The notes below the pieces were generated by a model. It saw only the letters and a program-made list of their open reading frames with translations, was not told where the DNA came from and did not search any database. The position numbers and the translations under genes are program-made. This document shows, one piece after another, positions 44,372 through 53,591 of a stretch of 64,000 nt of DNA. Every line of letters begins with the position of its first letter. Position 1 is the stretch's first letter. The stretch is taken from positions 28,643 through 92,642 of the forward strand of contig JAFMLE010000006.1 in the NCBI GenBank assembly GCA_017852395.1, read 5' to 3'. This DNA is from Flavobacteriaceae bacterium. GTDB taxonomy: Bacteria > Bacteroidota > Bacteroidia > Flavobacteriales > Flavobacteriaceae.

Positions 44372-45960
44372 GGAACCAAAAGGGCCTTAAGGTCATCAAC
44401 CGTGTTGGCGTCCTCTATTTTTTTGTCATGACGCCAACGCAAAATTCTAGGAAAACGAACAGCTACGCCACTTTTGTGCCGGGTAGATGGCGCAATGCCC
44501 TCAAATGCAATTTCGAAAACCAATTGAGGGGTTACTTGACGGACAGGGCCAAATCGGTCTTGGGTGTTTTTTTTGACAAAGGCATCTACTTTTCGAAATT
44601 CTTCATCGGTTAGCCCCGAATACGCTTTTGCAAAAGTGACCAAGACATCGCCCTGCCACAACCCAAAGGTATAGTCTGTGTAGAGGTTGGTTCGTCGGCC
44701 ATGTCCTCGCATAGCATAGGTTAGAACTGCATCGATGGTCAACGGGTCTGACTTCCACTTCCACCAGTCTCCTTTTTTGCGGCCGACGCCATAGGGTGCT
44801 GATGCCTTTTTGAGCATCAATCCTTCACTGTGCTTTTCGGTGGCCTTTTGTCGCTCTACAGTGATGGCTTCCCAGGATGTTGACGGTAGTGCTTGAGAAA
44901 GTTGCCAGGGGAGTGCACTATTTTTGTATTGTGCAAACATCTCTTCAAGAAGTTCACGCCGTTGTCGCGTAGGTTGGCCTCTTAGATCAGTTCCTTGCCA
45001 TTCGAGCAGGTCATAAATCATAAAGATAACTGGGGCATCTTTTAAGAGTTTGGCGCTGATGTTTTTGCGGCCAATTCTTTTTTGTAGCAAGGCAAAATTT
45101 TGAATTTTCCCGTTTTTGAAAGGGAGAATTTCACCATCCAAAACAGTACCGTCTGGCAAAGATAAAAACGCTTCAAATTCGGGAAATTTATCCGAAATCA
45201 ATTCTTCGCCACGGCTCCAACAATACCATTTGTTTTTTCTAATGATGAGCTGTCCACGCATACCGTCCCATTTGTTTTCTACAATCCAATCTGTGGTGTT
45301 TCCCAATTTTTGAGGTGCTTCTTGAAGTGCATGTGCCAGACAAAAGGGATAGGGTTTTGACAATAAATCTTCAGGATTTGGGTTGCGCAGTAGTTGATCA
45401 AAGGTTGTGGTCTGTGGTGTCCATTGTCCCATCAGCCGGTGGGCGATGTGATTTTCTTCCATATCAAGAGCTTGTGCCAAAGCACGTGTCATCAACTTTT
45501 GACTAATTCCGATGCGAAAACCCCCGGTCAATAATTTGTTAAACGTAAACCGTTGCAAGGCATTGAGGCTCTGCCATTGATCGATGATGTATTTTTTTTT
45601 AGTAGCTTCTTGTTGCCCCTTGAGCGCGATGATTTCTTCCATTATATCGGAAAGCGCGGGCGGGTCTTTGTGTTGTATTTGAGATTCGGGGACGACCAGG
45701 GCGATGGTTTCTGCCAGGTCACCTACGATATGATAGGATTCTTCAAAAAGCCAAAGTGGGAGCCCTGCAACCTCAGCCGCCCACTCCCTCATCAAGGTTG
45801 TGGTGATTGGGCGAGATGGTCTGCGATGGGATAGCAATGCGATGGTCCATAGTGTATCTTGGTGGGGGGTATTTTGGAAATACGCACACAGTGCTTGCAC
45901 CTTATCGTTGGTTTTGTTGGTGCTGTCCAGCTGCTGTATCAAATTTGAAAAAGCAATCAT
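44368..45960 (-). CDS. ATP-dependent DNA ligase (repair-cassette type)
   Basis: A 530-aa ligase: N-terminal DNA-binding domain (1-200), adenylation domain with motif I VENKWDGMR (K230 nucleophile), motif III FPEFEAF...DGEIL, motif IV and V (SEGLMLKK, WWKWKSD), then an OB domain ending in RFPRILRWRHDKK. It seals nicks in duplex DNA with ATP, in addition to the NAD-dependent LigA expected elsewhere in the genome. No polymerase or Ku domain, so it is not a NHEJ LigD. It sits between the exonuclease and helicase genes with 4-nt overlaps at both ends. Confidence 0.95.
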   Translation of the reverse strand: MIAFSNLIQQLDSTNKTNDKVQALCAYFQNTPHQDTLWTIALLSHRRPSRPITTTLMREWAAEVAGLPLWLFEESYHIVGDLAETIALVVPESQIQHKDPPALSDIMEEIIALKGQQEATKKKYIIDQWQSLNALQRFTFNKLLTGGFRIGISQKLMTRALAQALDMEENHIAHRLMGQWTPQTTTFDQLLRNPNPEDLLSKPYPFCLAHALQEAPQKLGNTTDWIVENKWDGMRGQLIIRKNKWYCWSRGEELISDKFPEFEAFLSLPDGTVLDGEILPFKNGKIQNFALLQKRIGRKNISAKLLKDAPVIFMIYDLLEWQGTDLRGQPTRQRRELLEEMFAQYKNSALPWQLSQALPSTSWEAITVERQKATEKHSEGLMLKKASAPYGVGRKKGDWWKWKSDPLTIDAVLTYAMRGHGRRTNLYTDYTFGLWQGDVLVTFAKAYSGLTDEEFRKVDAFVKKNTQDRFGPVRQVTPQLVFEIAFEGIAPSTRHKSGVAVRFPRILRWRHDKKIEDANTVDDLKALLVP

Positions 45961-46982
45961 AGCGCCGTCTCTTTATCGGTTTCTAAAACTTCGCCCTCAT
46001 AATCGGTTTTTTCGGTGCGTGCATTCCAGCCTTTTTCACGTAAGTATTGCGCAAAAATATCCGTGTAGCCATGGGTGGTGATCACATTTTGACATTGCGT
46101 TGCCTCCACAGCTGCGAGCAAGCCCGGCCAGTCGGCATGATCGGAGAGCACAAATGATTGGTCAATGGCACGTCTTCTTCGAGCGCCCCGGGTTAACATC
46201 CACCCAGAAGCAAAGCCACTGCTGTAGGGGCCTAATTTTTTTAACCATGCCCCTTCTGCTGCTGCGGGCGGTGCTAGCACAAGACAACCTGCTAAATCCT
46301 TTTTGGTCGTTTCTGGAGTGAGTATCGAATATTTTGGAAATTTGATTTTATCCTCCATCACTTGTGACATTTTTCCAACCGCATTGTGGGTATAGATCGT
46401 GCCTATGTTGGGGTCTAAATAATGTAACAGCCGTTGGGCTTTGCCCAAAGAATAACCAATCAACAAACTGGTTTTTCGTTGATTTTTATTGGTGGCCCAC
46501 CACTGGTTGATTTGATCGTGAACATGTTGGGGATTGGGCCAATTAAAAACCGGGATTCCAAAGGTGCATTCGGTAATAAAGGTATGGCATCTAACGGGCT
46601 CAAAAGGGGGTGTGATTCCGTCGCTTTTGATTTTAAAATCTCCTGTAAACACCCAAACCTCTCCAAGGTGTTCTACGCGTATCTGTGCTGCACCCAAGAC
46701 ATGCCCCGATGGATGGAAAGAAAATTTGACATTGTTAATCACAAAAGTTGCTCCGTAGGGCACCCCTGTTATGGATATAGCACCTAATCGATGTTTTAGA
46801 ATTGGGACATTATCTTGTTGGGTAATATAATTTTGATGTCCCCAACGTGCATGGTCTGCATGGCCATGACTTATTAGTGCTTTTTTTACGGGGCGCCATG
46901 GGTCGAGGTAAACATCTGCTAAACGGCAATAAATCCCTTTAGAAGTAAATTCCAATAGGGGTCTATACTTTTTCTTTTTCAC
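45957..46982 (-). CDS. Ligase-associated DNA damage response exonuclease (MBL/beta-CASP)
   Basis: A 341-aa metallo-beta-lactamase nuclease. HxHxDH is present as SHGHADHA (H39, H41, D43, H44), followed by PSGHVLGAAQI, FTGDFK and VLSDHADWPG, the beta-CASP elements seen in SNM1-type nucleases. It is the first gene of the cassette exo-lig-lhr-pdeM. The gap of 131 bp to the divergent dnaE gene carries the promoters; I saw no clear consensus box there. Confidence 0.92.
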   Translation of the reverse strand: MKKKKYRPLLEFTSKGIYCRLADVYLDPWRPVKKALISHGHADHARWGHQNYITQQDNVPILKHRLGAISITGVPYGATFVINNVKFSFHPSGHVLGAAQIRVEHLGEVWVFTGDFKIKSDGITPPFEPVRCHTFITECTFGIPVFNWPNPQHVHDQINQWWATNKNQRKTSLLIGYSLGKAQRLLHYLDPNIGTIYTHNAVGKMSQVMEDKIKFPKYSILTPETTKKDLAGCLVLAPPAAAEGAWLKKLGPYSSGFASGWMLTRGARRRRAIDQSFVLSDHADWPGLLAAVEATQCQNVITTHGYTDIFAQYLREKGWNARTEKTDYEGEVLETDKETAL

Positions 46983-47113
46983 AGGTTCAAGATACTAAAA
47001 TAGAAAGAAAGTAAATCCGGTCCGTTCAAAGAATTGAGTCGTTGATAACTCCTCATAAATGGCTGTGCTTTTGACTGATAAAAATTCTATTTTAGAAAAT
47101 TCAATACAGCGCA

Positions 47114-50100
47114 ATGTTTTTAATTTTTGACACCGAAACAACGGGGCTTCCCAAACGTTGGGACGCACCACTAACAGATGCCGAAAACTGGCCGCGCTGT
47201 GTTCAAATTGCATGGCAACTTCACGATGCCAATGGGAAGTGTGTTGAACATCAAGAATTTTTGATCCAACCTGATGGTTATACCATACCGTATGATTCTG
47301 AGCAAGTACATGGTATTTCAACAGAATTAGCTGCAGCAGAAGGAATCCCCCTAAAAAAAGCGTTAGAGTTATTCTCGCAAACCCTTCAAAAAACACAATT
47401 TGTTGGGGGGCACAATGTGGGCTTTGACCTCAATATTATGGGCGCTGAATATTTGAGAGTCTTTAACGAAAATCCCTTAGAAAACAAACCCCTGATTGAT
47501 ACGTGTACAGAAGAAACTGCTACATTGTGCGCTTTGCCAGGAGGACGTGGTGGGAAATTTAAACTTCCGACCCTCACCGAATTGTATTTTCATCTTTTTA
47601 ATGAAAATTTTGAAGAAGCACATAACGCCTCCGCAGATGTAGAGGCAACAACACGTTGCTTTTTAGAACTCCTGCGAACGCAACAAATTAATCCATCGTC
47701 GTTGGAGGGCAACCCCAAGGTGTCTCAAAATTTGGCTGAGGCGCTTCCTGCTAAAGTCACGTTAATCGGACTCAAACACAAAAACCTAAAATCCCTCAGT
47801 CAAAAACTCAAAAACCAAGCAGCACCCCAAAAAACCCCAACATCAACAACCACAATAACCGATCTGAGCAACACACCGTTTGTTCATCTACACAATCATT
47901 CGCAGTTTTCTGTATTGCAGGCTACTTCACGGATTTCACAATTGGTAAGTGCCGCGGCAAAGGATCAAATGCCTGCTCTTGCCTTGACGGACCATGGCAA
48001 TCTGATGGGTGCTTTTCATTTTGTAAAAGCAATAAAAAATCACAACAACAATCTCATCGAGGGACAACAACCGATCAAACCCATTATCGGTTGTGAATTT
48101 TATGTCTGTGATGACCACACCGATCGAACAAGAAGAGACGACGGATACCAGATTGTGTTGTTGGCCAAAAACAAAAACGGCTACAAAAACTTGTCCAAAA
48201 TGACCTCCTTGGCCTACACCAAAGGATTTTATTATGTTCCAAGGATTGACAAAGAAATTGTCAAACAATATCATCAAGACCTGATTGCCCTTACGGGAAA
48301 CTTATACGGTGAAGTCCCTTCAAAAATTCTCAATGTAGGGGATCGACAGGCAGAAGATGCCCTTTTGTGGTGGAAATCGATTTTTGGCGATGACCTCTAT
48401 ATCGAATTGATGCGACACCATCAAGAAAATGAAGACCGTGCCAACCTAGTACTTTTAAATTTTTCTAAAAAACACAACATCCCAATCATTGCAACCAACA
48501 ACACCTACTATGTAGAACAAGAAGAAGCCAACGCACATGATATTTTGCTTTGTGTCAAAGAGGGGGAAAAACAAGCCACCCCGATAGGTCGCGGTCGCGG
48601 CTACCGCTATGGCTTCCCCAATCAAGAATATTATTTTAAATCCCAAGAGGCCATGAAGGCTCTATTTAGGGATCTTCCTGAGGCAATCGAAAATATCGGA
48701 ACACTGATTGACAAAATTGTTCCTTACGAACTTCAAAGAGAGGTCTTGCTACCCAAATTTGATATTCCCAAAGCCTACCAACATACAGATGATGATGGTA
48801 AAAAAGGGGAAAACGACTATTTGAGATTTCTTACCTATGAAGGAGCCAAAAAAAGGTATCCACAAATCGACACAGGCATCAAAGAGCGGTTGGATTTTGA
48901 GCTCGAAGTCATCGCCAATACCGGCTATCCGGGTTATTTTCTAATTGTACAAGACTTTATTGCTGCAGCACGAAAGATGGGAGTATCTGTAGGCCCTGGG
49001 CGTGGATCTGCTGCGGGGTCTGCCGTTGCCTATTGTTTGGGTATTACCAATCTAGACCCCATACAATACGACTTACTTTTTGAGCGCTTTTTGAATCCAG
49101 ACCGGGTCAGTTTACCGGATATTGATATTGATTTTGACGACGAGGGAAGGGCAAAAGTTATGGATTATGTTATTGAAAAATATGGCTCCAATCAAGTGGC
49201 ACAGATCATCACTTATGGCACCATGGCTGCAAAATCCTCCATAAGAGATACCGCACGCGTACTGGACTTGTCCTTGGGAGAAGCCGACCGTATTTCAAAA
49301 ATGGTCCCCAATATCAAGCTAAACAAGCTTTTTTCGAGTTCAGAAAATGAGCTGAAAGAGACCTTGCGTTCTGATGAATTTTCGCGCGTTAAGGAACTAC
49401 GCGAAATGGCACAAGTCGATGACCTTGCAGGGCAGACCTTGCAACAAGCTCAAATTTTGGAAGGCTCTTTGAGAAATACAGGAATCCATGCCTGTGGGGT
49501 CATCATCACCCCCGATGACATCACGGAGTTTGTACCAATAGCCACGGCAAAAGATTCGGATCTCTTTGTTACACAATTTGATAATGCCGTAGTTGAAGAC
49601 GCTGGATTGCTCAAAATGGACTTTTTGGGACTCAAAACCCTTACCTTGATTAAGGACACCGTAAAACTGGTCAAATACAAACATGGTATTGATTTAGACC
49701 CCGATAACTTCCCTTTAGATGACACCAAGACCTATGAGCTTTTTCAACGGGGAGAAACAGTTGGTATTTTTCAATACGAATCCGCCGGGATGCAAAAATA
49801 CCTCAAAGAGCTCAAACCAACCGTTTTTGCAGATCTCATCGCTATGAACGCCTTGTATCGTCCAGGCCCTCTAGAATACATTCCAAGTTTTATCAATCGA
49901 AAAAACGGTTCTGAGGCTATTGCCTATGACCTCCCTGCCATGGAAGAATACCTTCAAGAAACGTATGGCATCACCGTCTACCAGGAACAGGTGATGCTAC
50001 TGTCTCAAAAACTGGCTGGATTTACCAAAGGTGAAGCGGACGTTTTGAGGAAAGCGATGGGCAAAAAGATATTTGAACTCCTCAATAAGCTTAAACCTAA

Positions 50101-51433
50101 ATTTATAGATGGTGGTGTGACCAACGGACATCCACAAGATATTTTAGAAAAAATTTGGCGCGATTGGGAAGCCTTTGCTTCATATGCTTTTAACAAATCA
50201 CACTCTACTTGCTACGCTTGGATTGGCTATCAAACAGCATATCTCAAAGCACACTACCCAGCAGAATATATGGCAGCAGTGCTGTCCAACAACATGAATG
50301 ACATAAAACAGGTTACCTTTTTTATGGAAGAGTGTAAGCGCATGGGGCTTGCCGTTTTGGGACCAGACGTCAATGAATCCTTTTACAAATTTACTGTAAA
50401 TGACCAGAAAGCCATCCGATTTGGAATGGGTGCCATAAAAGGAGTTGGCAAGGGCGCCGTAGACACCATTATTGCGCATCGAGAACAAGCGCCTTATCAA
50501 TCGATTTTTGATCTTGTAAAAAGGGTTGACCTTAGAGCTGCCAATAAAAAAGCACTTGAAAATCTTGTGCTGGCAGGTGGTTTAGACTCTTTTGATGATA
50601 CGCATCGTGCCCAATACCTCAATCCGGATGGAGAAGGAATTAGCTTTTTAGAAAAAGCATTGCGATTTGGCTCAAAATACCAAGAACAACAACAGTCTTC
50701 ACAGACCAACCTCTTCGGAGACCAAAGTGATGAAGTCTATCAAGATCTGGTCATTCCCCAATGCGAATCGTGGAATAGCCTCGAAATGCTAAAAAGAGAA
50801 AAAGAGGTGGTTGGCATCTATCTATCGGCACATCCATTGGACGATTTTAAAAAGGAGATTAAACACTATACCTCTGCACAACTCGACATTATTAATGACC
50901 TCGAGCCCCTAATTAATAGAGAATTACATCTTGCGGGTATCATCAATTCTGTTGAACATTTGCAAACCAAAAATGGCAAACAGTGGGCCAAGTTTAACAT
51001 CGAAGATTTTAGCGATCAACAAGAGTTTAGAATTTTTAGCGAGGACTATTTAAAATTTCGTCATTTTTTGGTCGCCAATACTTTTGTGCGTTTTAGAGTC
51101 GCCATCCGAGAGGGTTGGATCAATCATGAAACCGGGAAAAGAGGCGCTCCTCGTTTGCAATTTTTGACCTTCGAGTCCCTACAAGAAACCATAGACAAAA
51201 ACTCCAAAAAAATCACTTTGCAATTGGAGATTCATAACCTCAACGAAGAAACGGTTTCAAAAATTGAGGAACAACTCAAAGCCTATCGTGGAGACAAACA
51301 CTTGGCATTTGACATATACGATTCAAAAGAAAAATTAAAGTTGACCCTTAATAGTCGAAAAACGAAAGTTAAAATATGCCCCGAACTTTTGGATTATCTC
51401 GACAACCAACAATGGCCCTACCGGCTTAATTGA
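47114..51433 (+). CDS. dnaE: DNA polymerase III alpha subunit with fused N-terminal DEDDh exonuclease
   Basis: A 1439-aa replicase. Residues 1-190 form a complete DnaQ-like exonuclease: D6 and E8 in DTET, D105 in NVGFDLN, H170 and D175 in HNASADVEATT. After a Ser/Thr/Pro-rich linker (about 235-255) comes the PHP domain (VHLHNHSQFS, 257-266), then the Pol3 core with GPGRGSAAGSA (about 627) and the catalytic PDIDIDF (D669, D671), and fingers, helix-hairpin-helix and OB regions to about 1300. A C-terminal tail of about 120 aa follows. The normal DnaE is about 1160 aa and the exonuclease is a separate protein, so the fusion is a genuine extra domain. The PolC type is excluded because the exonuclease is N-terminal to PHP, not inside it. 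Confidence 0.95.
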   Translation: MFLIFDTETTGLPKRWDAPLTDAENWPRCVQIAWQLHDANGKCVEHQEFLIQPDGYTIPYDSEQVHGISTELAAAEGIPLKKALELFSQTLQKTQFVGGHNVGFDLNIMGAEYLRVFNENPLENKPLIDTCTEETATLCALPGGRGGKFKLPTLTELYFHLFNENFEEAHNASADVEATTRCFLELLRTQQINPSSLEGNPKVSQNLAEALPAKVTLIGLKHKNLKSLSQKLKNQAAPQKTPTSTTTITDLSNTPFVHLHNHSQFSVLQATSRISQLVSAAAKDQMPALALTDHGNLMGAFHFVKAIKNHNNNLIEGQQPIKPIIGCEFYVCDDHTDRTRRDDGYQIVLLAKNKNGYKNLSKMTSLAYTKGFYYVPRIDKEIVKQYHQDLIALTGNLYGEVPSKILNVGDRQAEDALLWWKSIFGDDLYIELMRHHQENEDRANLVLLNFSKKHNIPIIATNNTYYVEQEEANAHDILLCVKEGEKQATPIGRGRGYRYGFPNQEYYFKSQEAMKALFRDLPEAIENIGTLIDKIVPYELQREVLLPKFDIPKAYQHTDDDGKKGENDYLRFLTYEGAKKRYPQIDTGIKERLDFELEVIANTGYPGYFLIVQDFIAAARKMGVSVGPGRGSAAGSAVAYCLGITNLDPIQYDLLFERFLNPDRVSLPDIDIDFDDEGRAKVMDYVIEKYGSNQVAQIITYGTMAAKSSIRDTARVLDLSLGEADRISKMVPNIKLNKLFSSSENELKETLRSDEFSRVKELREMAQVDDLAGQTLQQAQILEGSLRNTGIHACGVIITPDDITEFVPIATAKDSDLFVTQFDNAVVEDAGLLKMDFLGLKTLTLIKDTVKLVKYKHGIDLDPDNFPLDDTKTYELFQRGETVGIFQYESAGMQKYLKELKPTVFADLIAMNALYRPGPLEYIPSFINRKNGSEAIAYDLPAMEEYLQETYGITVYQEQVMLLSQKLAGFTKGEADVLRKAMGKKIFELLNKLKPKFIDGGVTNGHPQDILEKIWRDWEAFASYAFNKSHSTCYAWIGYQTAYLKAHYPAEYMAAVLSNNMNDIKQVTFFMEECKRMGLAVLGPDVNESFYKFTVNDQKAIRFGMGAIKGVGKGAVDTIIAHREQAPYQSIFDLVKRVDLRAANKKALENLVLAGGLDSFDDTHRAQYLNPDGEGISFLEKALRFGSKYQEQQQSSQTNLFGDQSDEVYQDLVIPQCESWNSLEMLKREKEVVGIYLSAHPLDDFKKEIKHYTSAQLDIINDLEPLINRELHLAGIINSVEHLQTKNGKQWAKFNIEDFSDQQEFRIFSEDYLKFRHFLVANTFVRFRVAIREGWINHETGKRGAPRLQFLTFESLQETIDKNSKKITLQLEIHNLNEETVSKIEEQLKAYRGDKHLAFDIYDSKEKLKLTLNSRKTKVKICPELLDYLDNQQWPYRLN

Positions 51434-51477
51434 TATTGCTAAAAACAATAGCAGCATCAACAAATCTAATTTACATC

Positions 51478-51509
51478 TTGTCATAAGCCAATAGAAATGA
51501 TTAATTTTG
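51478..51509 (+). promoter_or_regulatory. Promoter of trxA
   Basis: TTG (51478-51480), 21 nt, then TAATTTTG (51502-51509), a match to the Bacteroidota consensus with a 17-nt gap to the ATG. Confidence 0.65.
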
Positions 51510-51526
51510 ATCTTTAATTATACATT

Positions 51527-51844
51527 ATGGCTTTAGAAATAACCGATGCAACTTTTGATGAAGTAGTTTTAAAATCAGACAAACCTGTGCTGGTCGACTT
51601 TTGGGCGGCATGGTGTGGCCCCTGCAGAATGGTAGGTCCTATCATTGATGAACTCAGTAATGAGTATGATGGAAAAGCCATTGTAGGAAAAGTAGATGTC
51701 GATACCAACCAAGAATTTGCAGCTAAATATGGCGTTCGTAATATCCCAACCGTATTGGTTTTTAAAGGTGGTGAGCTCGTAGGACGTCAGGTGGGTGTTG
51801 CCCCCAAACAAACGTATGCAGATGCCATAGAGGCTGCCCTCTAA
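51527..51844 (+). CDS. trxA: Thioredoxin
   Basis: A 105-aa classic thioredoxin: DFWAAWCGPCRM with active-site C30 and C33, cis-Pro in RNIPTVLVF, and the family's usual length. It reduces disulfides in cytoplasmic proteins. It is monocistronic, with a recognisable promoter upstream and tRNA-Asp downstream. Confidence 0.97.
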   Translation: MALEITDATFDEVVLKSDKPVLVDFWAAWCGPCRMVGPIIDELSNEYDGKAIVGKVDVDTNQEFAAKYGVRNIPTVLVFKGGELVGRQVGVAPKQTYADAIEAAL

Positions 51845-51888
51845 AAAAACATTTTTATACCAACCAAAAATTGTTTTTACATTAATTT

Positions 51889-51918
51889 TTGGCAATTTAA
51901 AATTGGGGTGTATATTTG
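51889..51918 (+). promoter_or_regulatory. Promoter of tRNA-Asp
   Basis: TTG (51889-51891), 19 nt, then TATATTTG (51911-51918), 15 nt before the tRNA. The TTG overlaps the right arm of a small AT-rich inverted repeat (CCAAAAAT/ATTTTTGG, 51864-51892) that follows trxA. Confidence 0.7.
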
Positions 51919-51933
51919 CACCCGATACAATTG

Positions 51934-52007
51934 GGTCTGGTAGTTCAGTTGGTTAGAATACATGCCTGTCACGCATGGGGTCGCGGGTTCGAGTCCCGTC
52001 CAGACCG
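51934..52007 (+). tRNA. tRNA-Asp (GTC)
   Basis: A 74-nt cloverleaf: acceptor GGTCTGG/CCAGACC, anticodon stem CATGC/GCATG with loop CTGTCAC (anticodon GTC), T arm GCGGG-TTCGAGT-CCCGT, discriminator G. CCA is not encoded. Confidence 0.98.
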
Positions 52008-52065
52008 CTTCTCTTAAAGAAGTTGTGTGTTGCTAAAATGGCCCAGCCATTTGAAGTAACTGATG

Positions 52066-52098
52066 AAAGGCTTTCCCATAACACGGAGGGCTTTTTTT
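52066..52098 (+). terminator. Terminator after tRNA-Asp
   Basis: AAAGGCTTTCC and GGAGGGCTTTT pair over 11 bp with several G-U pairs around an 8-nt loop, followed by a T run to 52098. The rest of the 119-nt gap holds nothing recognisable. Confidence 0.55.
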
Positions 52099-52126
52099 AT
52101 ACCCTTAACTTTTTAATAATTTGGAT

Positions 52127-53542
52127 TTATTGACTGGCAGTCAATAAATCATTTTTGGGATCAGGGATTCGGATATGGGGCTGCTCGGCCTTTCGTTTTT
52201 CCATATTTTGGAGCGCCTTAGATGAAAATTTTTGTGGATCCTCTTGATAAAGAATACGCCAAACTTTTCCCTGTTTAGAATCTGAAACATAAAGCGACCC
52301 ATCTGGCCCCTGTGCCAATCCCATGGGTCGGTATTTTGCATCTTGCATTTGTGCCAGTGGTGTGGTACCGATAAAGCCATCGGCAAAAACTTCCCAAGAT
52401 CCAGATGGAGATCCGTTTTTAAAAGGCACAAAAGCTACTATATATCCCGATTGGGGATAGGGGTTGCGATTTGTAGAACCATGAAAGGCGACAAAGGCCC
52501 CATTTTTATACCGTTCTGGAAACTGATCTCCAGTATAAAACAGCAGGTCATTGGGTGCCCAATGGGCGGGAAAACTCATCAGCGGGTTGGTATAACCCTT
52601 AGCTTCTTTGCGGCCATCGCCGCCATATTCTGGGGCCCATAGACGCTTATTTTGAAATGGGTCATAATAAGTATATGGCCACCCAAAGTCATCCCCTTGT
52701 TGAATCCGCATAAATTCTTCGCCAGGAAGTACGGCATTATCCCATTCGCTAAAAAAATTTGGTGCATGATTATGCAGATAGTCCCGTCCGTGATTGACTG
52801 CATAGAGAGCATCGGCTTCATCATTCCATGACATCCCTACCACACTTCGAATCCCAGTAGCGTACCGAAGTCCTTCTCGTTGTGTTTGGTACAATGTATT
52901 CTCATCAAAACGCCATATACCACCCAATATATCGAGTTGTGAACAAGGCATCTCTCCTCGAACAATTGCATTGGGATCATTGCTGGTTTCATCAGCATCT
53001 TCACAAGCATTTGTGGGGGCGCTAAATGTAACATACATTCCCCCCTTGTGGTCAAAAGCCAATGATTTTGCGTTGTGCCACCGTATTGGAAATTCATCAA
53101 TCATAATGATTTCAGGATTGCCTTCAGGAATCAGCTGATCGGGTTGCAGTTTTTGTCGATAGACCGTCAGCTCAGAACTAAAATACAAATACCCATTATG
53201 AATCCGCATCTCGGTCGCAAATCGCCCATCGTTTAAATAATCTCCGAAGCGTTTAACAACATCCGCTTTACCATTGTTGGTGGTGTCCCTTAGCGCCACA
53301 TTGCCCTCCTTGCCTTCTACAATACTTAGTTTGATATAAATGTCTCCATTGTCACGAACCGCAAGGTGCCTTGAGGGCCCAACGCTATCTACCACGACAA
53401 GGGCACCAAAACCATCAGGAAGAAATAGTCCGCCATTATCGATATCGGAAGGGGGTAATGTCGGCCGTTCGATTTGAGAAGCCGGCTCTTGACATCCAAA
53501 AAAAACAACCAACAATAGGAGCAGAAATTGATTTCTTATCAT
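52127..53542 (-). CDS. PQQ-type sugar dehydrogenase-like lipoprotein (beta-propeller)
   Basis: A 471-aa lipoprotein (lipobox VVFFGC, C17). The body is a six-bladed propeller of the glucose/sorbosone dehydrogenase family: LAVRDNGDIYIKLS, YATGIRSVVGMSWN, QGDDFGWPYTYYDP, GPDGSLYVSDSKQGKVWRI. Family members oxidise aldoses with PQQ in the periplasm. No cytochrome c CxxCH is present, so an electron acceptor would be separate. Many Bacteroidota homologues have lost PQQ, so activity is unproven. ATG 53560 would add six residues; I prefer 53542. Confidence 0.85.
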   Translation of the reverse strand: MIRNQFLLLLLVVFFGCQEPASQIERPTLPPSDIDNGGLFLPDGFGALVVVDSVGPSRHLAVRDNGDIYIKLSIVEGKEGNVALRDTTNNGKADVVKRFGDYLNDGRFATEMRIHNGYLYFSSELTVYRQKLQPDQLIPEGNPEIIMIDEFPIRWHNAKSLAFDHKGGMYVTFSAPTNACEDADETSNDPNAIVRGEMPCSQLDILGGIWRFDENTLYQTQREGLRYATGIRSVVGMSWNDEADALYAVNHGRDYLHNHAPNFFSEWDNAVLPGEEFMRIQQGDDFGWPYTYYDPFQNKRLWAPEYGGDGRKEAKGYTNPLMSFPAHWAPNDLLFYTGDQFPERYKNGAFVAFHGSTNRNPYPQSGYIVAFVPFKNGSPSGSWEVFADGFIGTTPLAQMQDAKYRPMGLAQGPDGSLYVSDSKQGKVWRILYQEDPQKFSSKALQNMEKRKAEQPHIRIPDPKNDLLTASQ

Positions 53543-53591
53543 GCGATAAAGATACCACAATCCAAAGAAATGAATTGGTTTTATCGCCCTG

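Noticed and set aside
44368..45960. NHEJ-type LigD
   Set aside because: No polymerase or phosphoesterase domain is fused and no Ku gene is adjacent; the neighbours fit the Lhr-associated cassette instead.
46983..47113. Divergent promoter pair for the repair cassette and dnaE
   Set aside because: Only partial -7 matches (TATTTTAG on plus, TATCTTGA on minus) without proper -33 spacing, so not listed as features.
46995..47396. 133-aa frame on the minus strand over the start of dnaE
   Set aside because: It lies antisense to the conserved exonuclease domain of DnaE, shows no family features and would block the divergent promoter gap.
47114..51433. PolC-type polymerase
   Set aside because: The exonuclease lies before PHP, not inserted in it, and the core follows DnaE order.
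51864..51892. AT-rich inverted repeat after trxA as its terminator
   Set aside because: The stem is all A/T apart from CC/GG, lacks a T tract after it, and overlaps the tRNA-Asp promoter; too weak to call.
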